64,000 bases of DNA from Pseudomonas sp. Irchel s3f7. GTDB taxonomy: Bacteria; Pseudomonadota; Gammaproteobacteria; Pseudomonadales; Pseudomonadaceae. The notes beneath the pieces were generated by a model. The model saw nothing but the letters and a program-made list of their open reading frames with translations, was not told where the DNA came from and did no database searches. The translations under genes were made by a program, and so were the position numbers. Shown piece after piece: positions 24,530-36,689 of this stretch (position 1 is the stretch's first letter; every line of letters starts with the position of its first letter). The stretch is from NCBI RefSeq assembly GCF_900187615.1, contig NZ_FYDO01000008.1, forward strand, positions 124,001 to 188,000, given 5' to 3'.

Positions 24530-26539
24530 ATGTCCCGACTCAATCCCCGGCAGCAAGAAGCCGTGAACTACGTCGGCGGCCCTCTATTGGTGCTCGCCGG
24601 CGCAGGCTCCGGCAAGACCAGCGTGATCACGCGCAAAATCGCGCACCTGATCCAGAACTGCGGCATCCGCGCCCAGTACATCGTCGCCATGACCTTCACC
24701 AACAAGGCCGCACGCGAGATGAAGGAGCGGGTCGGCACCCTGCTGCGCGCCGGCGAAGGCCGCGGGCTGACCGTCTGCACCTTCCACAACCTGGGCCTGA
24801 ACATCATCCGCAAGGAACACGTGCGGCTGGGCTACAAACCGGGCTTCTCGATTTTCGACGAGACCGACGTCAAAGCCCTGATGACCGACATCATGCAGAA
24901 GGAATACTCGGGCGAAGACGGCGTCGACGAGATCAAGAACATGATCGGCGCCTGGAAAAACGACCTGATCCTGCCGCCCCAGGCCCTGGAAAACGCGCGC
25001 AACCCCAAGGAGCAGACCGCTGCCATCGTCTACACCCACTACCAGCGCACGCTCAAGGCGTTCAACGCGGTGGACTTCGACGACCTGATCCTGCTGCCGG
25101 TGAAGCTGTTTGAAGAGCACGCCGACATCCTGGAAAAGTGGCAGAACAAGGTGCGTTACCTGCTGGTCGACGAATACCAGGACACCAACGCCAGCCAATA
25201 TTTGCTGGTGAAAATGCTCATCGGCAAACGCAACCAGTTCACCGTGGTAGGCGACGACGACCAGTCGATCTACGCCTGGCGGGGTGCGCGGCCGGAAAAC
25301 CTGATGCTGCTCAAGGACGATTACCCGTCCCTGAAAGTGGTGATGCTGGAGCAGAACTACCGCTCCACCAGCCGCATCCTGCGCTGCGCCAACGTGTTGA
25401 TCTCGAACAACCCGCACGAATTCGAAAAGCAGCTGTGGAGCGAGATGGGTCACGGCGACGAGATCCGCGTGATCCGTTGCCGCAACGAAGACGCCGAAGC
25501 CGAGCGCGTGGCCGTGGAAATCCTCAGCCTGCACTTGCGCACCGATCGCCCGTACAGCGACTTTGCGATCCTCTATCGCGGCAACTACCAGGCCAAGCTG
25601 ATCGAGCTGAAGTTGCAGCATCACCAGGTGCCGTATCGCCTGTCCGGTGGCAACAGCTTCTTCGGGCGTCAGGAAGTCAAAGACCTGATGGCGTACTTCC
25701 GCCTGATCGTGAACCCTGACGACGACAACGCCTTCCTGCGGGTGATCAACGTACCGCGCCGCGAAATCGGCTCGACCACGCTGGAAAAGCTCGGCAACTA
25801 CTCCACCGAACGCAAGATCTCGATGTACGCCGCCACCGATGAAATCGGCTTGGGCGAGCATCTGGACAGCCGCTTCACCGATCGCCTGTCGCGCTTCAAG
25901 CGTTTCATGGACCGGGTGCGCGAGCAGTGCGCGGGCGAAGACCCGATTTCAGCCCTGCGCAGCATGGTCATGGACATCGACTACGAGAACTGGCTGCGCA
26001 CCAACAGCTCCAGCGACAAGGCCGCCGATTACCGCATGGGTAACGTCTGGTTCCTGATCGAGGCGCTGAAGAACACCCTGGAAAAAGACGAAGACGGCGA
26101 AATGACCGTCGAAGACGCCATCGGCAAACTCGTCCTGCGCGACATGCTCGAACGTCAGCAGGAAGAAGAAGACGGCGCCGAAGGCGTGCAGATGATGACC
26201 TTGCATGCGTCCAAAGGCCTGGAATTCCCCTACGTGTTCATCATGGGCATGGAAGAGGAAATCCTCCCGCACCGCTCCAGCATCGAAGCCGACACCATCG
26301 AAGAAGAACGCCGCCTGGCCTACGTGGGTATTACCCGCGCACGTCAAACGCTGGCGTTCACCTTCGCCGCCAAGCGTAAGCAGTATGGTGAGATCATTGA
26401 TTGCGCGCCCAGCCGCTTCCTCGATGAGCTGCCGCCGGACGATCTGGCGTGGGAAGGCAACGACGATACACCGACCGAAGTCAAAGCCGTGCGGGGCAAT
26501 AGCGCATTGGCGGATATACGCGCGATGTTAAAGCGCTAG
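24530..26539 (+). CDS. rep: ATP-dependent DNA helicase Rep
   Basis: This 669-residue superfamily 1A 3'-5' helicase clears proteins ahead of the replication fork. Motifs are Q (LNPRQQEAV), Walker A (AGAGSGKTSV), DEYQDTN, VGDDDQSIYAWRG, the QNYRS motif and LHASKGLEF. The length matches E. coli Rep. The start MSRLNPRQQEAV is typical. It precedes xpt on the same strand by 57 bp. Confidence 0.98.
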   Translation: MSRLNPRQQEAVNYVGGPLLVLAGAGSGKTSVITRKIAHLIQNCGIRAQYIVAMTFTNKAAREMKERVGTLLRAGEGRGLTVCTFHNLGLNIIRKEHVRLGYKPGFSIFDETDVKALMTDIMQKEYSGEDGVDEIKNMIGAWKNDLILPPQALENARNPKEQTAAIVYTHYQRTLKAFNAVDFDDLILLPVKLFEEHADILEKWQNKVRYLLVDEYQDTNASQYLLVKMLIGKRNQFTVVGDDDQSIYAWRGARPENLMLLKDDYPSLKVVMLEQNYRSTSRILRCANVLISNNPHEFEKQLWSEMGHGDEIRVIRCRNEDAEAERVAVEILSLHLRTDRPYSDFAILYRGNYQAKLIELKLQHHQVPYRLSGGNSFFGRQEVKDLMAYFRLIVNPDDDNAFLRVINVPRREIGSTTLEKLGNYSTERKISMYAATDEIGLGEHLDSRFTDRLSRFKRFMDRVREQCAGEDPISALRSMVMDIDYENWLRTNSSSDKAADYRMGNVWFLIEALKNTLEKDEDGEMTVEDAIGKLVLRDMLERQQEEEDGAEGVQMMTLHASKGLEFPYVFIMGMEEEILPHRSSIEADTIEEERRLAYVGITRARQTLAFTFAAKRKQYGEIIDCAPSRFLDELPPDDLAWEGNDDTPTEVKAVRGNSALADIRAMLKR

Positions 26540-26545
26540 AATTGA

Positions 26546-27169
<624 letters not shown>

Positions 27170-27187
27170 AGCCGCACCGCAACCCCC

Positions 27188-27279
27188 CTGTAGGAGCTAG
27201 CCTGCTAGCGATGGCGTCGTGTCAGTCACAATCTTCATGACTGACAGACTGAAATCGCTAGCAGGCTAGCTCCCACAGT
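27188..27279. repeat. REP pair (GGAGCTAGCCTGCTAGCG type)
   Basis: Inverted REP copies lie between the convergent xpt and acyl-CoA hydrolase-type genes and could form a transcript-ending hairpin. Confidence 0.8.
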
Positions 27280-27297
27280 TGGTTTTGGGATGGGCAG

Positions 27298-29217
<1,920 letters not shown>

Positions 29218-29319
29218 CCGAACCTCCCTCGCATTCCATGGTATGGGGTTGGACCGAGCTTGCCGGGTCTTTGCTGCATTGAACAGCCTGTAAAAAACCA
29301 TCGCCCCACACAAAAACCG

Positions 29320-29419
29320 TGTAGGAGCGAGCATGCTCGCGAAGGACTCTCAGACGCCGCGGGGTTTCAGGTTCGCCAAGTTATCGTTAACGACCATCGC
29401 GAGCAGGCTCGCTCCTACG
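29320..29419. repeat. REP pair (GGAGCGAGC.TGCTCGCG type)
   Basis: Inverted copies of GTAGGAGCGAGC...GCTCGCG separate the cytochrome gene and the CoA hydrolase gene. Confidence 0.8.
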
Positions 29420-29443
29420 GTAAGCAACAAAAATCGCAGGCAC

Positions 29444-29466
29444 AAAAAAGCCGCTCGAAAGCGGCT
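29444..29466 (-). terminator. Rho-independent terminator of the cytochrome gene
   Basis: An AGCCGC-TCGAAA-GCGGCT hairpin is followed, on the minus strand, by a T run. It lies 24 bp after the cytochrome stop. Confidence 0.85.
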
Positions 29467-29489
29467 TCTTCGCGAAAGAGGCGGGCTGG

Positions 29490-29915
29490 TTACAGACCGG
29501 ACATCTCTTTGATGGCGCCCTTCAGCTCGTCGTCGGAGCAGTCGGCGCAGGTGCCTTTAGGCGGCATCGCGTTGATACCGGTAATGGCTTTGGCCAGGAT
29601 GCCGTCGAGGCCGCCCTGGTGATCGGCGCGTTCTTTCCAGGCCGCTTTGTCGCCGACTTTCGGCGCGCCCAACAGGCCGGTGCCGTGGCAAGCGTTGCAA
29701 TGCTTGGCAATAACATCTTTAGGTGCCTTGGCACCACCGCCGCCGCCAGCCGAAGCGGCGACTTCCATGCCCTTGCACTCTTTACCTGTCACACAGACCT
29801 GGCCGACCGGCTCAAGGCGTTTGGCAATTTCGTCGTTGGTCGCAGCTTGAGCGCTGGCAGCCCATAGGGCCAATACGGTTGCTGGTACAGCCAGCATTTT
29901 CATAATTAGATTCAC
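29490..29915 (-). CDS. cycB: Cytochrome c5
   Basis: This 141-residue periplasmic monohaem cytochrome has a signal peptide ending near AQAATND. The haem site is CNACH (about 73-77), a methionine ligand is likely in NAMPP, and an extra cysteine pair lies in TCADC, typical of c5. It carries electrons in the respiratory chain. GTG 29915 has GAGGG at 7 nt; an internal ATG at 29903 is possible. It matches PA5300 by position. Confidence 0.94.
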   Translation of the reverse strand: MNLIMKMLAVPATVLALWAASAQAATNDEIAKRLEPVGQVCVTGKECKGMEVAASAGGGGGAKAPKDVIAKHCNACHGTGLLGAPKVGDKAAWKERADHQGGLDGILAKAITGINAMPPKGTCADCSDDELKGAIKEMSGL

Positions 29916-30085
29916 GCGTTCACCCTCAATGGTGGCTAGTCACGCCTACGGCCACGGTTCGCAGGCGGGCGCAAGTATAGCGGTAAGCCCGTCGCACTGA
30001 AACAACCCCAAAGTCGAAGGGGTCTTAGGCGGCGGCGGAAAAGCCGCCTGACCGCCTCTGCGAGGCTGACAGGACGCCGCTTCTC

Positions 30086-30634
30086 TTAGAAATTCGCCGG
30101 TGTGGCTGCGCTGATTAGTCGCGCTGGCGCATCGAACGGATTCCGGAAACGGTGTGGCTTGGTACTTTCAAAGTAGTAGCTATCGCCGGCTTCGAGCACA
30201 AAAGTTTCCTGCCCGACCACCAACTCCAGTTTGCCTTCGACCAAAATGCCGGTTTCCTCGCCCTCGTGGGTGAGCATCTCGTCACCGGTGTCGGCGCCTG
30301 GCGGGTAAATTTCATTGAGGAATGCGATAGCCCGGCTCGGGTGCGCCCGACCGACCAGTTTCATGGTCACCGCGCCATCGGAAATATCGATCAGCTCGTT
30401 GGCCTTGTAGACGATCTGAGTCGGTTTCTCCTGCAGGATTTCTTCGGAAAAGAACTCGACCATGGACATGGGAATTCCGCCCAGCACTTTGCGCAGCGAA
30501 CTGATCGAGGGGCTGACGCTGTTTTTCTCGATCATCGAAATCGTGCTGTTGGTGACCCCCGCCCGTTTGGCGAGTTCACGCTGGGAAAGGCCTTTGAGCC
30601 TACGGATGGATTGCAGTCGTTCACCGACGTCCAA
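30086..30634 (-). CDS. pauR: XRE-cupin transcriptional regulator, PauR/PuuR-like
   Basis: This 182-residue regulator has an N-terminal HTH (about 5-60: GLSQRELAKRAGVTNSTIS) and a C-terminal cupin (about 110-180: HEGEETGILVEGKLEL, FESTKPHRFRNP) that senses a small ligand. The P. aeruginosa orthologue by position (PA5301, PauR) represses polyamine catabolism. TTG 30634 is chosen because GGAGG lies 8 nt upstream and family members begin here. Likely targets are the puuB-like and pauC-like genes further right in this window. Confidence 0.9.
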   Translation of the reverse strand: MDVGERLQSIRRLKGLSQRELAKRAGVTNSTISMIEKNSVSPSISSLRKVLGGIPMSMVEFFSEEILQEKPTQIVYKANELIDISDGAVTMKLVGRAHPSRAIAFLNEIYPPGADTGDEMLTHEGEETGILVEGKLELVVGQETFVLEAGDSYYFESTKPHRFRNPFDAPARLISAATPANF

Positions 30635-30760
30635 AGCTTGCGCCTCCAGGATTCAATTGTTGGAATAGTGAGCGTTATCATGGCGACAGCGTTCAGTATT
30701 TACAACACTTTGACCTGAATCCTGTTCAGCGAGGCGACTTCCGGTCCGCCGCGTTTGGCA

Positions 30761-31834
30761 CTAAGCCCCGGAATAGAGCAGTGGCACCCGGCGCAGGTTG
30801 CAAAAAATCTGATAAGGAATGGTGCCGGCGGCGATGGCCACGTCACTGGCGAGGATGTTTTTGCCCCACAATTCGACGGTCGACCCCAGACCGGCCTGCG
30901 GCACATCGGTCAGGTCGATGCAGAGCATGTCCATCGATACCCGGCCGATCAACTGGCTGCGCTGCCCTGCCACCAGCACTGGCGTGCCGGTCGGTGCCAG
31001 ACGCGGGTAGCCGTCGGCGTAGCCCATGGCCACGACGCCAATGCGCATTGGTTTTTGAGTGATGAATTTGGCGCCGTAACCGACAGGTTCGCCGGCCGGC
31101 AATTCACGCACGCTGATCACTTTCGATTCCAGGGTCATGACCGGTTGCAGGCGCGATGCTACTTCGTTGGCTTCTTCGAAAGGTGTGGCGCCATAGAGCA
31201 TGATGCCTGGGCGCACCCAATCGCTCGGAATCTGCGGCCATCCGAGCACCGCCGGCGAGTTGCGCAGGCTGACCTCGGCGGACAAGCCCTTGCGCGCCGC
31301 TTCAAATACCGCCACCTGATCGGCACTGGCCTGCTCGTGCAGTTCATCGGCACGGGCAAAGTGGCTCATCAGCACCACTTTCGCGACTTTGCCGCAGGCC
31401 AACAGTCGATGGTAGGCCGCCTGATAATCCGCCGGGTGCAGCCCCACGCGGTGCATGCCCGAATCAAGCTTCAGCCACACCGTAATCGGTTTGTTCAGTG
31501 AGGCTTTCTCGATGGCTTCGAGTTGCCACAGCGAATGCACCACGCACCAGAAATCGTGCTCGACGATCAGCGCCAGCTCATCGGCTTCGAAAAAACCTTC
31601 CAGCAACAGGATCGGCGCACGAATGCCCGCCGCCCGCAGCTCCAACGCCTCTTCGATACACGCTACCGCAAAACCGTCCGTCTCGGCTTCGAGTGCCTGG
31701 GCACAACGCACGGCGCCATGGCCATAGGCATCGGCCTTGATCACGGCAAGGGCTTTGGCCCCCGTGAGTTCACGGGCGATTCGGTAGTTGTGACGCAGGG
31801 CTTGAAGGTCGATCAGGGCACGGGCAGGACGCAT
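30761..31834 (-). CDS. dadX: Catabolic alanine racemase
   Basis: This 357-residue PLP enzyme interconverts L- and D-alanine, feeding DadA. The PLP lysine is K33 ([10 protein letters not shown]), and the catalytic tyrosine lies in VGYGAKF. It ends an operon dadA-ridA-dadX transcribed leftwards. The operon is expected to be induced by alanine through DadR, which is encoded divergently beyond dadA. Confidence 0.97.
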   Translation of the reverse strand: MRPARALIDLQALRHNYRIARELTGAKALAVIKADAYGHGAVRCAQALEAETDGFAVACIEEALELRAAGIRAPILLLEGFFEADELALIVEHDFWCVVHSLWQLEAIEKASLNKPITVWLKLDSGMHRVGLHPADYQAAYHRLLACGKVAKVVLMSHFARADELHEQASADQVAVFEAARKGLSAEVSLRNSPAVLGWPQIPSDWVRPGIMLYGATPFEEANEVASRLQPVMTLESKVISVRELPAGEPVGYGAKFITQKPMRIGVVAMGYADGYPRLAPTGTPVLVAGQRSQLIGRVSMDMLCIDLTDVPQAGLGSTVELWGKNILASDVAIAAGTIPYQIFCNLRRVPLLYSGA

Positions 31835-31931
31835 GGCGGCAGACTTCTGGTCGGGTCATCGGGAAGAAAAACCGGCGCTGACTGGTGGCGTAAACCGCCG
31901 GCAGCACCGGGAGAGGGATCTGTCTGAAAGC

Positions 31932-32285
31932 TTATGGCAGAGCGGCGACAACCGACAGCTCGACCAGGATTTCCGGTTCGCACAGTTTCGATTCGACGGT
32001 GGCGCGGGCCGGGGCGACGCCTTTTGGCAGCCACTTGTCCCACACCGCGTTCATGCCTTCAAAATGCGCGTCGATGTCCTTCAGGTAAATCGTCACCGAC
32101 AACAGATTGCTTTTGTCGGTGCCGGCCAGATCGAGCAAACGCTCGATGTTGGCCAGGGTTTCGCGGGTCTGCTGTTCAATCCCGGCGTTCATGTCGTCGC
32201 CGACCTGCCCGGCCAGGTACACCGTGCCGTTATGGGTGACGATCTGACTCATGCGCTCATTGGTGAGCTGGCGCTGGACTGACAT
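31932..32285 (-). CDS. RidA-family enamine/imine deaminase
   Basis: This 117-residue RidA/YjgF protein hydrolyses reactive imines. It is chosen to start at [12 protein letters not shown] with AGGAG upstream, which overlaps the end of dadA by 29 bp. Core motifs are [19 protein letters not shown] and ARATVESKL with the family arginine. Its place between dadA and dadX fits removal of iminopyruvate released by DadA; this role is an inference from context. Confidence 0.93.
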   Translation of the reverse strand: MSVQRQLTNERMSQIVTHNGTVYLAGQVGDDMNAGIEQQTRETLANIERLLDLAGTDKSNLLSVTIYLKDIDAHFEGMNAVWDKWLPKGVAPARATVESKLCEPEILVELSVVAALP

Positions 32286-33561
32286 GCTTTGCAGACTCCT
32301 GAATTTTTTTGCCATAACGGGAAATATCGAGGCCTTCGGCGCTGATCTGCGGCTTTTTCTTCGCCATCAGGTCAGCCAGCAAGCGACCGGAGCCGCACGC
32401 CATGGTCCAGCCGAGTGTGCCGTGACCGGTGTTCAGGAACAGATTCTTGAACGGGGTGGCGCCGACAATCGGGGTGCCGTCCGGAGTGGTCGGACGCAGG
32501 CCGGTCCAGAAATCGGCCTGGGCCAGATCGCCGCCCTGAGGATAAAGATCGTTGACGATCATCTCCAGGGTTTCACGGCGACGCGGGTTCAGCGACAGGT
32601 CAAAACCGGCAATCTCGGCCATGCCGCCAACACGGATGCGGTTGTCGAAACGGGTGATCGCGACCTTGTAGGTCTCGTCGAGAATGGTTGACGTCGGGGC
32701 CATCGCCGGGTTGGTGATCGGCACGGTCAGGGAGTAGCCCTTGAGCGGGTACACCGGCGCCTTGATCCCCAACGGCTTGAGCAGTTGCGGCGAGTAACTG
32801 CCGAGGGCCAGCACGTAGCGGTCGGCGGTTTCCAGCTTGCCGTCGATCCACACGCCGTTGATGCGATCACCGGCGAAGTCGAGGCGCTGAATGTCCTGAC
32901 CGAAACGGAACTGCACGCCAAGGTTCGTAGCCATCTCGGCGAGCTTGGTGGTGAACATCTGGCAGTCGCCAGTCTGGTCATTCGGCAGGCGCAGGGCACC
33001 GGCGAGGATGTCGGTGACGCTGGCCAGTGCCGGCTCAACGCGGGCAATGCCTTCACGGTCGAGCAGTTCAAACGGCACGCCGGACTCTTTCAACACGGCG
33101 ATGTCTTTTGCGGCGCCGTCGAGTTGAGCCTGGGTGCGGAACAGTTGGGTGGTACCGAGGCTGCGGCCTTCGTAGGCAATGCCGGTTTCAGCACGCAGTT
33201 CGTCGAGGCAGTCACGGCTGTACTCGGACAGACGGACCATGCGCTCCTTGTTCACCGCATAACGGCTGGCGGTGCAGTTGCGCAGCATCTGGGCCATCCA
33301 CAGGTACTGATCGATGTCCGCAGTCGCCTTGATCGCCAGCGGGGCGTGGCGCTGCAACAGCCACTTGATAGCCTTGAGCGGCACGCCCGGCGCAGCCCAC
33401 GGCGAGGCATAGCCTGGCGACACTTGCCCTGCGTTGGCGAAACTGGTCTCCATCGCGGCAGCCGGCTGCCGGTCCACGACCACCACTTCAAACCCGGCAC
33501 GGGCCAGATAATAAGCACTGGTGGTACCGATGACGCCGCTACCCAAGACCATGACGCGCAT
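32257..33561 (-). CDS. dadA: D-amino acid dehydrogenase small subunit
   Basis: This 434-residue FAD enzyme oxidises D-alanine and other D-amino acids to 2-oxo acids, passing electrons to the respiratory chain at the inner membrane. The FAD fold is seen at [19 protein letters not shown] (4-22), and a conserved C-terminal [14 protein letters not shown] segment is present. It is the first gene of dadA-ridA-dadX and is divergent from dadR with a 156-bp shared control region. Confidence 0.97.
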   Translation of the reverse strand: MRVMVLGSGVIGTTSAYYLARAGFEVVVVDRQPAAAMETSFANAGQVSPGYASPWAAPGVPLKAIKWLLQRHAPLAIKATADIDQYLWMAQMLRNCTASRYAVNKERMVRLSEYSRDCLDELRAETGIAYEGRSLGTTQLFRTQAQLDGAAKDIAVLKESGVPFELLDREGIARVEPALASVTDILAGALRLPNDQTGDCQMFTTKLAEMATNLGVQFRFGQDIQRLDFAGDRINGVWIDGKLETADRYVLALGSYSPQLLKPLGIKAPVYPLKGYSLTVPITNPAMAPTSTILDETYKVAITRFDNRIRVGGMAEIAGFDLSLNPRRRETLEMIVNDLYPQGGDLAQADFWTGLRPTTPDGTPIVGATPFKNLFLNTGHGTLGWTMACGSGRLLADLMAKKKPQISAEGLDISRYGKKIQESAKHVSPAPAHQ

Positions 33562-33660
33562 TTTATATCCCTCATCGCGGCTAACCGCTGACGTTTGTTA
33601 TTGAGAGCTTTAGATACGCGCAGTGTAAAAAAGATTTGCCAGTGCTTTTCACTATATAAG

Positions 33661-33675
33661 CGCCTATATTTGGCG
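33661..33675. promoter_or_regulatory. Dyad in the dadA-dadR control region
   Basis: CGCC-N7-GGCG with an AT-rich centre (TATATTT) lies between the two divergent genes. DadR (Lrp family) is the natural candidate to bind here. The assignment rests on position and symmetry only. Confidence 0.35.
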
Positions 33676-33717
33676 ACAATTCTCGGCAAAAACCCTTTTC
33701 ACGGAGGCGCATCCCCT

Positions 33718-34206
33718 ATGCGTACCAACACTCAGACCAAACGTGAGCTGGACAAGATCGACCGCAATATCCTGCGGATCCTGCAAGCGGACGGGCGGAT
33801 TTCCTTTACAGAGCTTGGAGAAAAGGTCGGGCTCTCGACCACGCCCTGTACTGAGCGGGTCCGGCGCCTGGAGCGCGAAGGGATCATCATGGGCTACAAC
33901 GCCCGGCTCAATCCGCAGCACCTGAAGGGGAGTTTGCTGGTGTTCGTCGAGATCAGCCTGGATTACAAGTCCGGTGATACGTTCGAGGAGTTCCGCCGTG
34001 CGGTGCTGAAATTGCCCCACGTGCTGGAATGCCACTTGGTGTCAGGGGATTTCGACTATCTGGTGAAGGCGCGGATTTCCGAGATGGCTTCGTATCGCAA
34101 GCTGCTGGGCGACATTCTGCTCAAGCTGCCGCATGTGCGGGAATCCAAGAGCTACATCGTGATGGAAGAGGTGAAAGAGAGCCTGACCCTGCCGATTCCG
34201 GACTGA
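33718..34206 (+). CDS. dadR: Lrp/AsnC-family regulator DadR
   Basis: This 162-residue Lrp-type regulator has an N-terminal HTH (about 14-60: DRNILRILQADGRISFTELGEKVGLS) and a RAM ligand domain. It activates dadAX in response to L-alanine in pseudomonads. ATG 33718 has GGAGG upstream; the ORF is open further upstream but lacks family homology there. It is divergent from dadA. Confidence 0.94.
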   Translation: MRTNTQTKRELDKIDRNILRILQADGRISFTELGEKVGLSTTPCTERVRRLEREGIIMGYNARLNPQHLKGSLLVFVEISLDYKSGDTFEEFRRAVLKLPHVLECHLVSGDFDYLVKARISEMASYRKLLGDILLKLPHVRESKSYIVMEEVKESLTLPIPD

Positions 34207-34220
34207 CATTTGTGGTGCTG

Positions 34221-34312
34221 CTATCGCCAGCAGGCTGGCTCCCACAGGTTCGGTGGTGAACACAAATCCGTGGTTCACTCGCACCCTGTGGGAGCTAGCC
34301 TGCTAGCGATGC
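34221..34312. repeat. REP pair (GCCAGCAGGCTGGC / GGAGCTAGCCTGC)
   Basis: Two inverted REP copies lie between the convergent dadR and YkgJ-type genes. Confidence 0.75.
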
Positions 34313-34332
34313 GGAAAACTCGGTTCGAGGGT

Positions 34333-34686
34333 CTAAACCAACACCTGTCGGTTCGAGGCCATGTACTCGAACACCTGCTTCTCCACCCGCGGATGAATCA
34401 GTTCCACCGGCCCGCGCCCATTCGGGCACGGCAAGGTTTTGGTGGTCCCGAACAGCCGGCAGATCAGCGGCCGCTCTTCATACACCGTGCAACCGTTCGG
34501 ACCCAGATGAACGCAATTGAGTTCATCCATCGCCGCATCCTGCTCGGCGCGAGTCTTGCGCGGCAGACGCGACATTTCCTCCGGCGAGGTGGTCACCGGC
34601 CCGCAGCAGTCATGGCAGCCGGGGACGCACTCGAACGAGGGAATCTGTTGGCGCAAGGTGCGAATTGTCTGACTGTTGCAGCTCAT
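34333..34686 (-). CDS. YkgJ-family cysteine-cluster protein
   Basis: This 117-residue protein has the zinc- or iron-binding cysteine cluster of the UPF0153/CxxCxxCC family: CVPGCHDCCGPV at about 20-31, then NCVHLGPNGCTVYEERPLICRLFG. The role is unknown, and metal binding is inferred from the cysteines. ATG 34686 is chosen because homology begins at MSCNSQTI; the reading frame is open far upstream only as a shadow of the oxidase gene. Confidence 0.88.
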   Translation of the reverse strand: MSCNSQTIRTLRQQIPSFECVPGCHDCCGPVTTSPEEMSRLPRKTRAEQDAAMDELNCVHLGPNGCTVYEERPLICRLFGTTKTLPCPNGRGPVELIHPRVEKQVFEYMASNRQVLV

Positions 34687-34833
34687 TGAAGCGGTAACCG
34701 AAGGCGGAATAGAGCGCGATTCTGACGCAAAAAACCCGATCCAGACAGCGCTAGCCGACCAATGTTGCCCACTCAGGAACGTCCGGCTTATGCTCCTGCA
34801 AATTTTCCAGACACAAAAATCAGGAGCATGCAC

Positions 34834-36147
34834 ATGAATGCCCGTGCTCAACAGCCCGCCCCAAGCCACCAACACGCCGCGTCTTACTACGCCGCCAGCA
34901 GTTTGCCGCAGCCAGAATATCCAGCGCTGACAGGCGAAGTGCTGGCCGATGTCTGCGTGGTCGGCGGGGGATTTTCCGGGTTGAACACGGCCCTTGAACT
35001 GGCCGAACGCGGTCTGAGTGTGGTGCTGCTCGAAGCGCATAAAATCGGCTGGGGTGCCAGCGGGCGCAACGGCGGGCAACTGATTCGCGGCGTCGGCCAT
35101 GGCCTCGATCAATTCGCCAACATCATCGGCGTCGACGGTGTTCGGCAGATGAAACTCATGGGCCTGGAAGCGGTGGAAATCGTCCGCCAACGCGTCGAGC
35201 GTTTTCAGATCCCTTGCGACCTGACGTGGGGTTACTGCGACCTGGCCAACAAACCCCGGGACCTCGAAGGCTTCGCCGAAGATGCCGAAGAACTGCGCGG
35301 TCTCGGCTACCGCTACGAGACCCGTTTGCTGCAAGCCCATGAAATGCACACCGTGGTCGGTTCCAAGCGTTATGTCGGCGGTTTGATCGACATGGGCTCC
35401 GGGCATCTGCATCCTTTGAACCTGGCCTTGGGCGAAGCGGCCGCTGCGCAGCAACTGGGGGTGAAGCTGTTTGAGCAATCGGCTGTCACGCGCATCGACT
35501 ACGGTCCAGAGGTCAAGGTCCATACCGCCCAAGGTACGGTTCGCGCCAAGACGCTGGTGTTGGGCTGCAACGCTTATCTCAGTGGGCTCAATTCCGAACT
35601 CAGCGGCAAAGTCCTGCCGGCGGGCAGCTACATCATTGCCACCGAGCCTTTGAGTGAAGAGCTCGCCCACGCGTTGCTGCCACAAAACATGGCGGTCTGT
35701 GATCAACGGGTGGCGCTGGATTATTACCGGCTCTCGGCGGACCGACGCCTGTTGTTCGGCGGTGCTTGTCATTACTCAGGACGCGATCCGAAAGACGTTG
35801 CTGCGTACATGCGGCCGAAAATGCTCGAAGTCTTTCCACAATTGGCTGACGTGAAGATCGACTATCAGTGGGGCGGCATGATCGGCATCGGCGCCAATCG
35901 CCTGCCGCAGATCGGCCGACTCAATGACCAGCCGAACGTGTATTACGCCCAGGCCTATTCCGGTCATGGTGTGAATGCCACGCACCTGGCCGGCAAGCTA
36001 CTGGCTGAAGCCATCAGCGGGCAGCACGGCGGTGGTTTTGATTTGTTCGCCAAGGTGCCACACATCACCTTCCCGGGTGGCAAGCATCTGCGCTCGCCGC
36101 TGTTGGCGCTGGGGATGTTGTGGCATCGGCTGAAAGAGTTGGTCTGA
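34834..36147 (+). CDS. FAD-dependent amine oxidase, PuuB-like
   Basis: This 437-residue DAO-family flavoenzyme has the dinucleotide fold VCVVGGGFSGLNTALEL (about 33-49) and the GASGRNGGQL signature. Relatives oxidise gamma-glutamylputrescine (PuuB/PauB) in the gamma-glutamyl polyamine route. It corresponds to PA5309 (PauB4) by order. ATG 34834 has AGGAG 7-8 nt upstream. Regulation by the PauR-like repressor is likely but not demonstrated here. Confidence 0.9.
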   Translation: MNARAQQPAPSHQHAASYYAASSLPQPEYPALTGEVLADVCVVGGGFSGLNTALELAERGLSVVLLEAHKIGWGASGRNGGQLIRGVGHGLDQFANIIGVDGVRQMKLMGLEAVEIVRQRVERFQIPCDLTWGYCDLANKPRDLEGFAEDAEELRGLGYRYETRLLQAHEMHTVVGSKRYVGGLIDMGSGHLHPLNLALGEAAAAQQLGVKLFEQSAVTRIDYGPEVKVHTAQGTVRAKTLVLGCNAYLSGLNSELSGKVLPAGSYIIATEPLSEELAHALLPQNMAVCDQRVALDYYRLSADRRLLFGGACHYSGRDPKDVAAYMRPKMLEVFPQLADVKIDYQWGGMIGIGANRLPQIGRLNDQPNVYYAQAYSGHGVNATHLAGKLLAEAISGQHGGGFDLFAKVPHITFPGGKHLRSPLLALGMLWHRLKELV

Positions 36148-36173
36148 AAGATTGTTTTGTGGCAGTTCCGGCG

Positions 36174-36240
36174 CCTTCGCTGGCAAGCCAGCTCCTACAG
36201 GTTCCGCGCAAAACCTGTAGGAGCTGGCTTGCCAGCGAAG
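36174..36240. repeat. Perfect REP palindrome, 29-bp arms
   Basis: Two exactly inverted REP copies (CTTCGCTGGCAAGCCAGC start) enclose an 8-9 nt loop. It lies between the oxidase and the DUF1127 gene, where the transcript would fold into a long hairpin. Confidence 0.9.
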
Positions 36241-36264
36241 AGGCCCACAAGAACACTGCAAAAC

Positions 36265-36510
36265 TCAGATCCGCCAGAAAGGCTTCAACCCTTCCTCCCG
36301 CGCCTGCTCCCGTGTCAGCCCGATATCCTTGAGCTGATCATGCGTCAGCGCCAGCAACGCCCTGCGCGTGTGCAGACGCTGCCAGAACAGATCCCAGCGA
36401 CCCAGGCCGGACGACGCGTTACGCATCAGCGCATGGCGCGCAGTGTCCTTCTGCCCGGTCTCCAGTTCCTGACTGTGTAACGTCAGCCGCACATCGCTCA
36501 AGCCGTTCAT
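36265..36510 (-). CDS. Small DUF1127 protein
   Basis: This 81-residue basic protein has the C-terminal DUF1127 motif (WQRLHTRRALLALTHDQLKDIGLTREQ, residues about 43-69). Such YjiS-type proteins include small RNA-binding or phosphate-linked regulators in other bacteria; the function here is unknown. ATG 36510 has AGGAG upstream. The gene is divergent from the MocR gene. Confidence 0.87.
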   Translation of the reverse strand: MNGLSDVRLTLHSQELETGQKDTARHALMRNASSGLGRWDLFWQRLHTRRALLALTHDQLKDIGLTREQAREEGLKPFWRI

Positions 36511-36572
36511 GGTGGTTGCTCCTGTTTACTTGGGTAGCCAGAGGTTCCATGATGCGCGGGCGAATAAAATCG

Positions 36573-36660
36573 TTACAGATTCAAACAAACTGTATTAACT
36601 CCATACAGATTTGCCGTTTTTGCGACTGAATGGCGTATTTCTGCGTCATCTGTACTGGTC
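36573..36660. promoter_or_regulatory. Cluster of TACAGAT half-sites before the MocR gene
   Basis: TACAGAT occurs at 36574 and 36604 and its complement ATCTGTA at 36648, with CTGTA at 36590. Repeated half-sites in the divergent region of a MocR/GntR gene are typical operator layouts, so this may be its own binding region. Confidence 0.4.
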
Positions 36661-36689
36661 TACCGAATCACCAACACCGAGGCTGCGCC

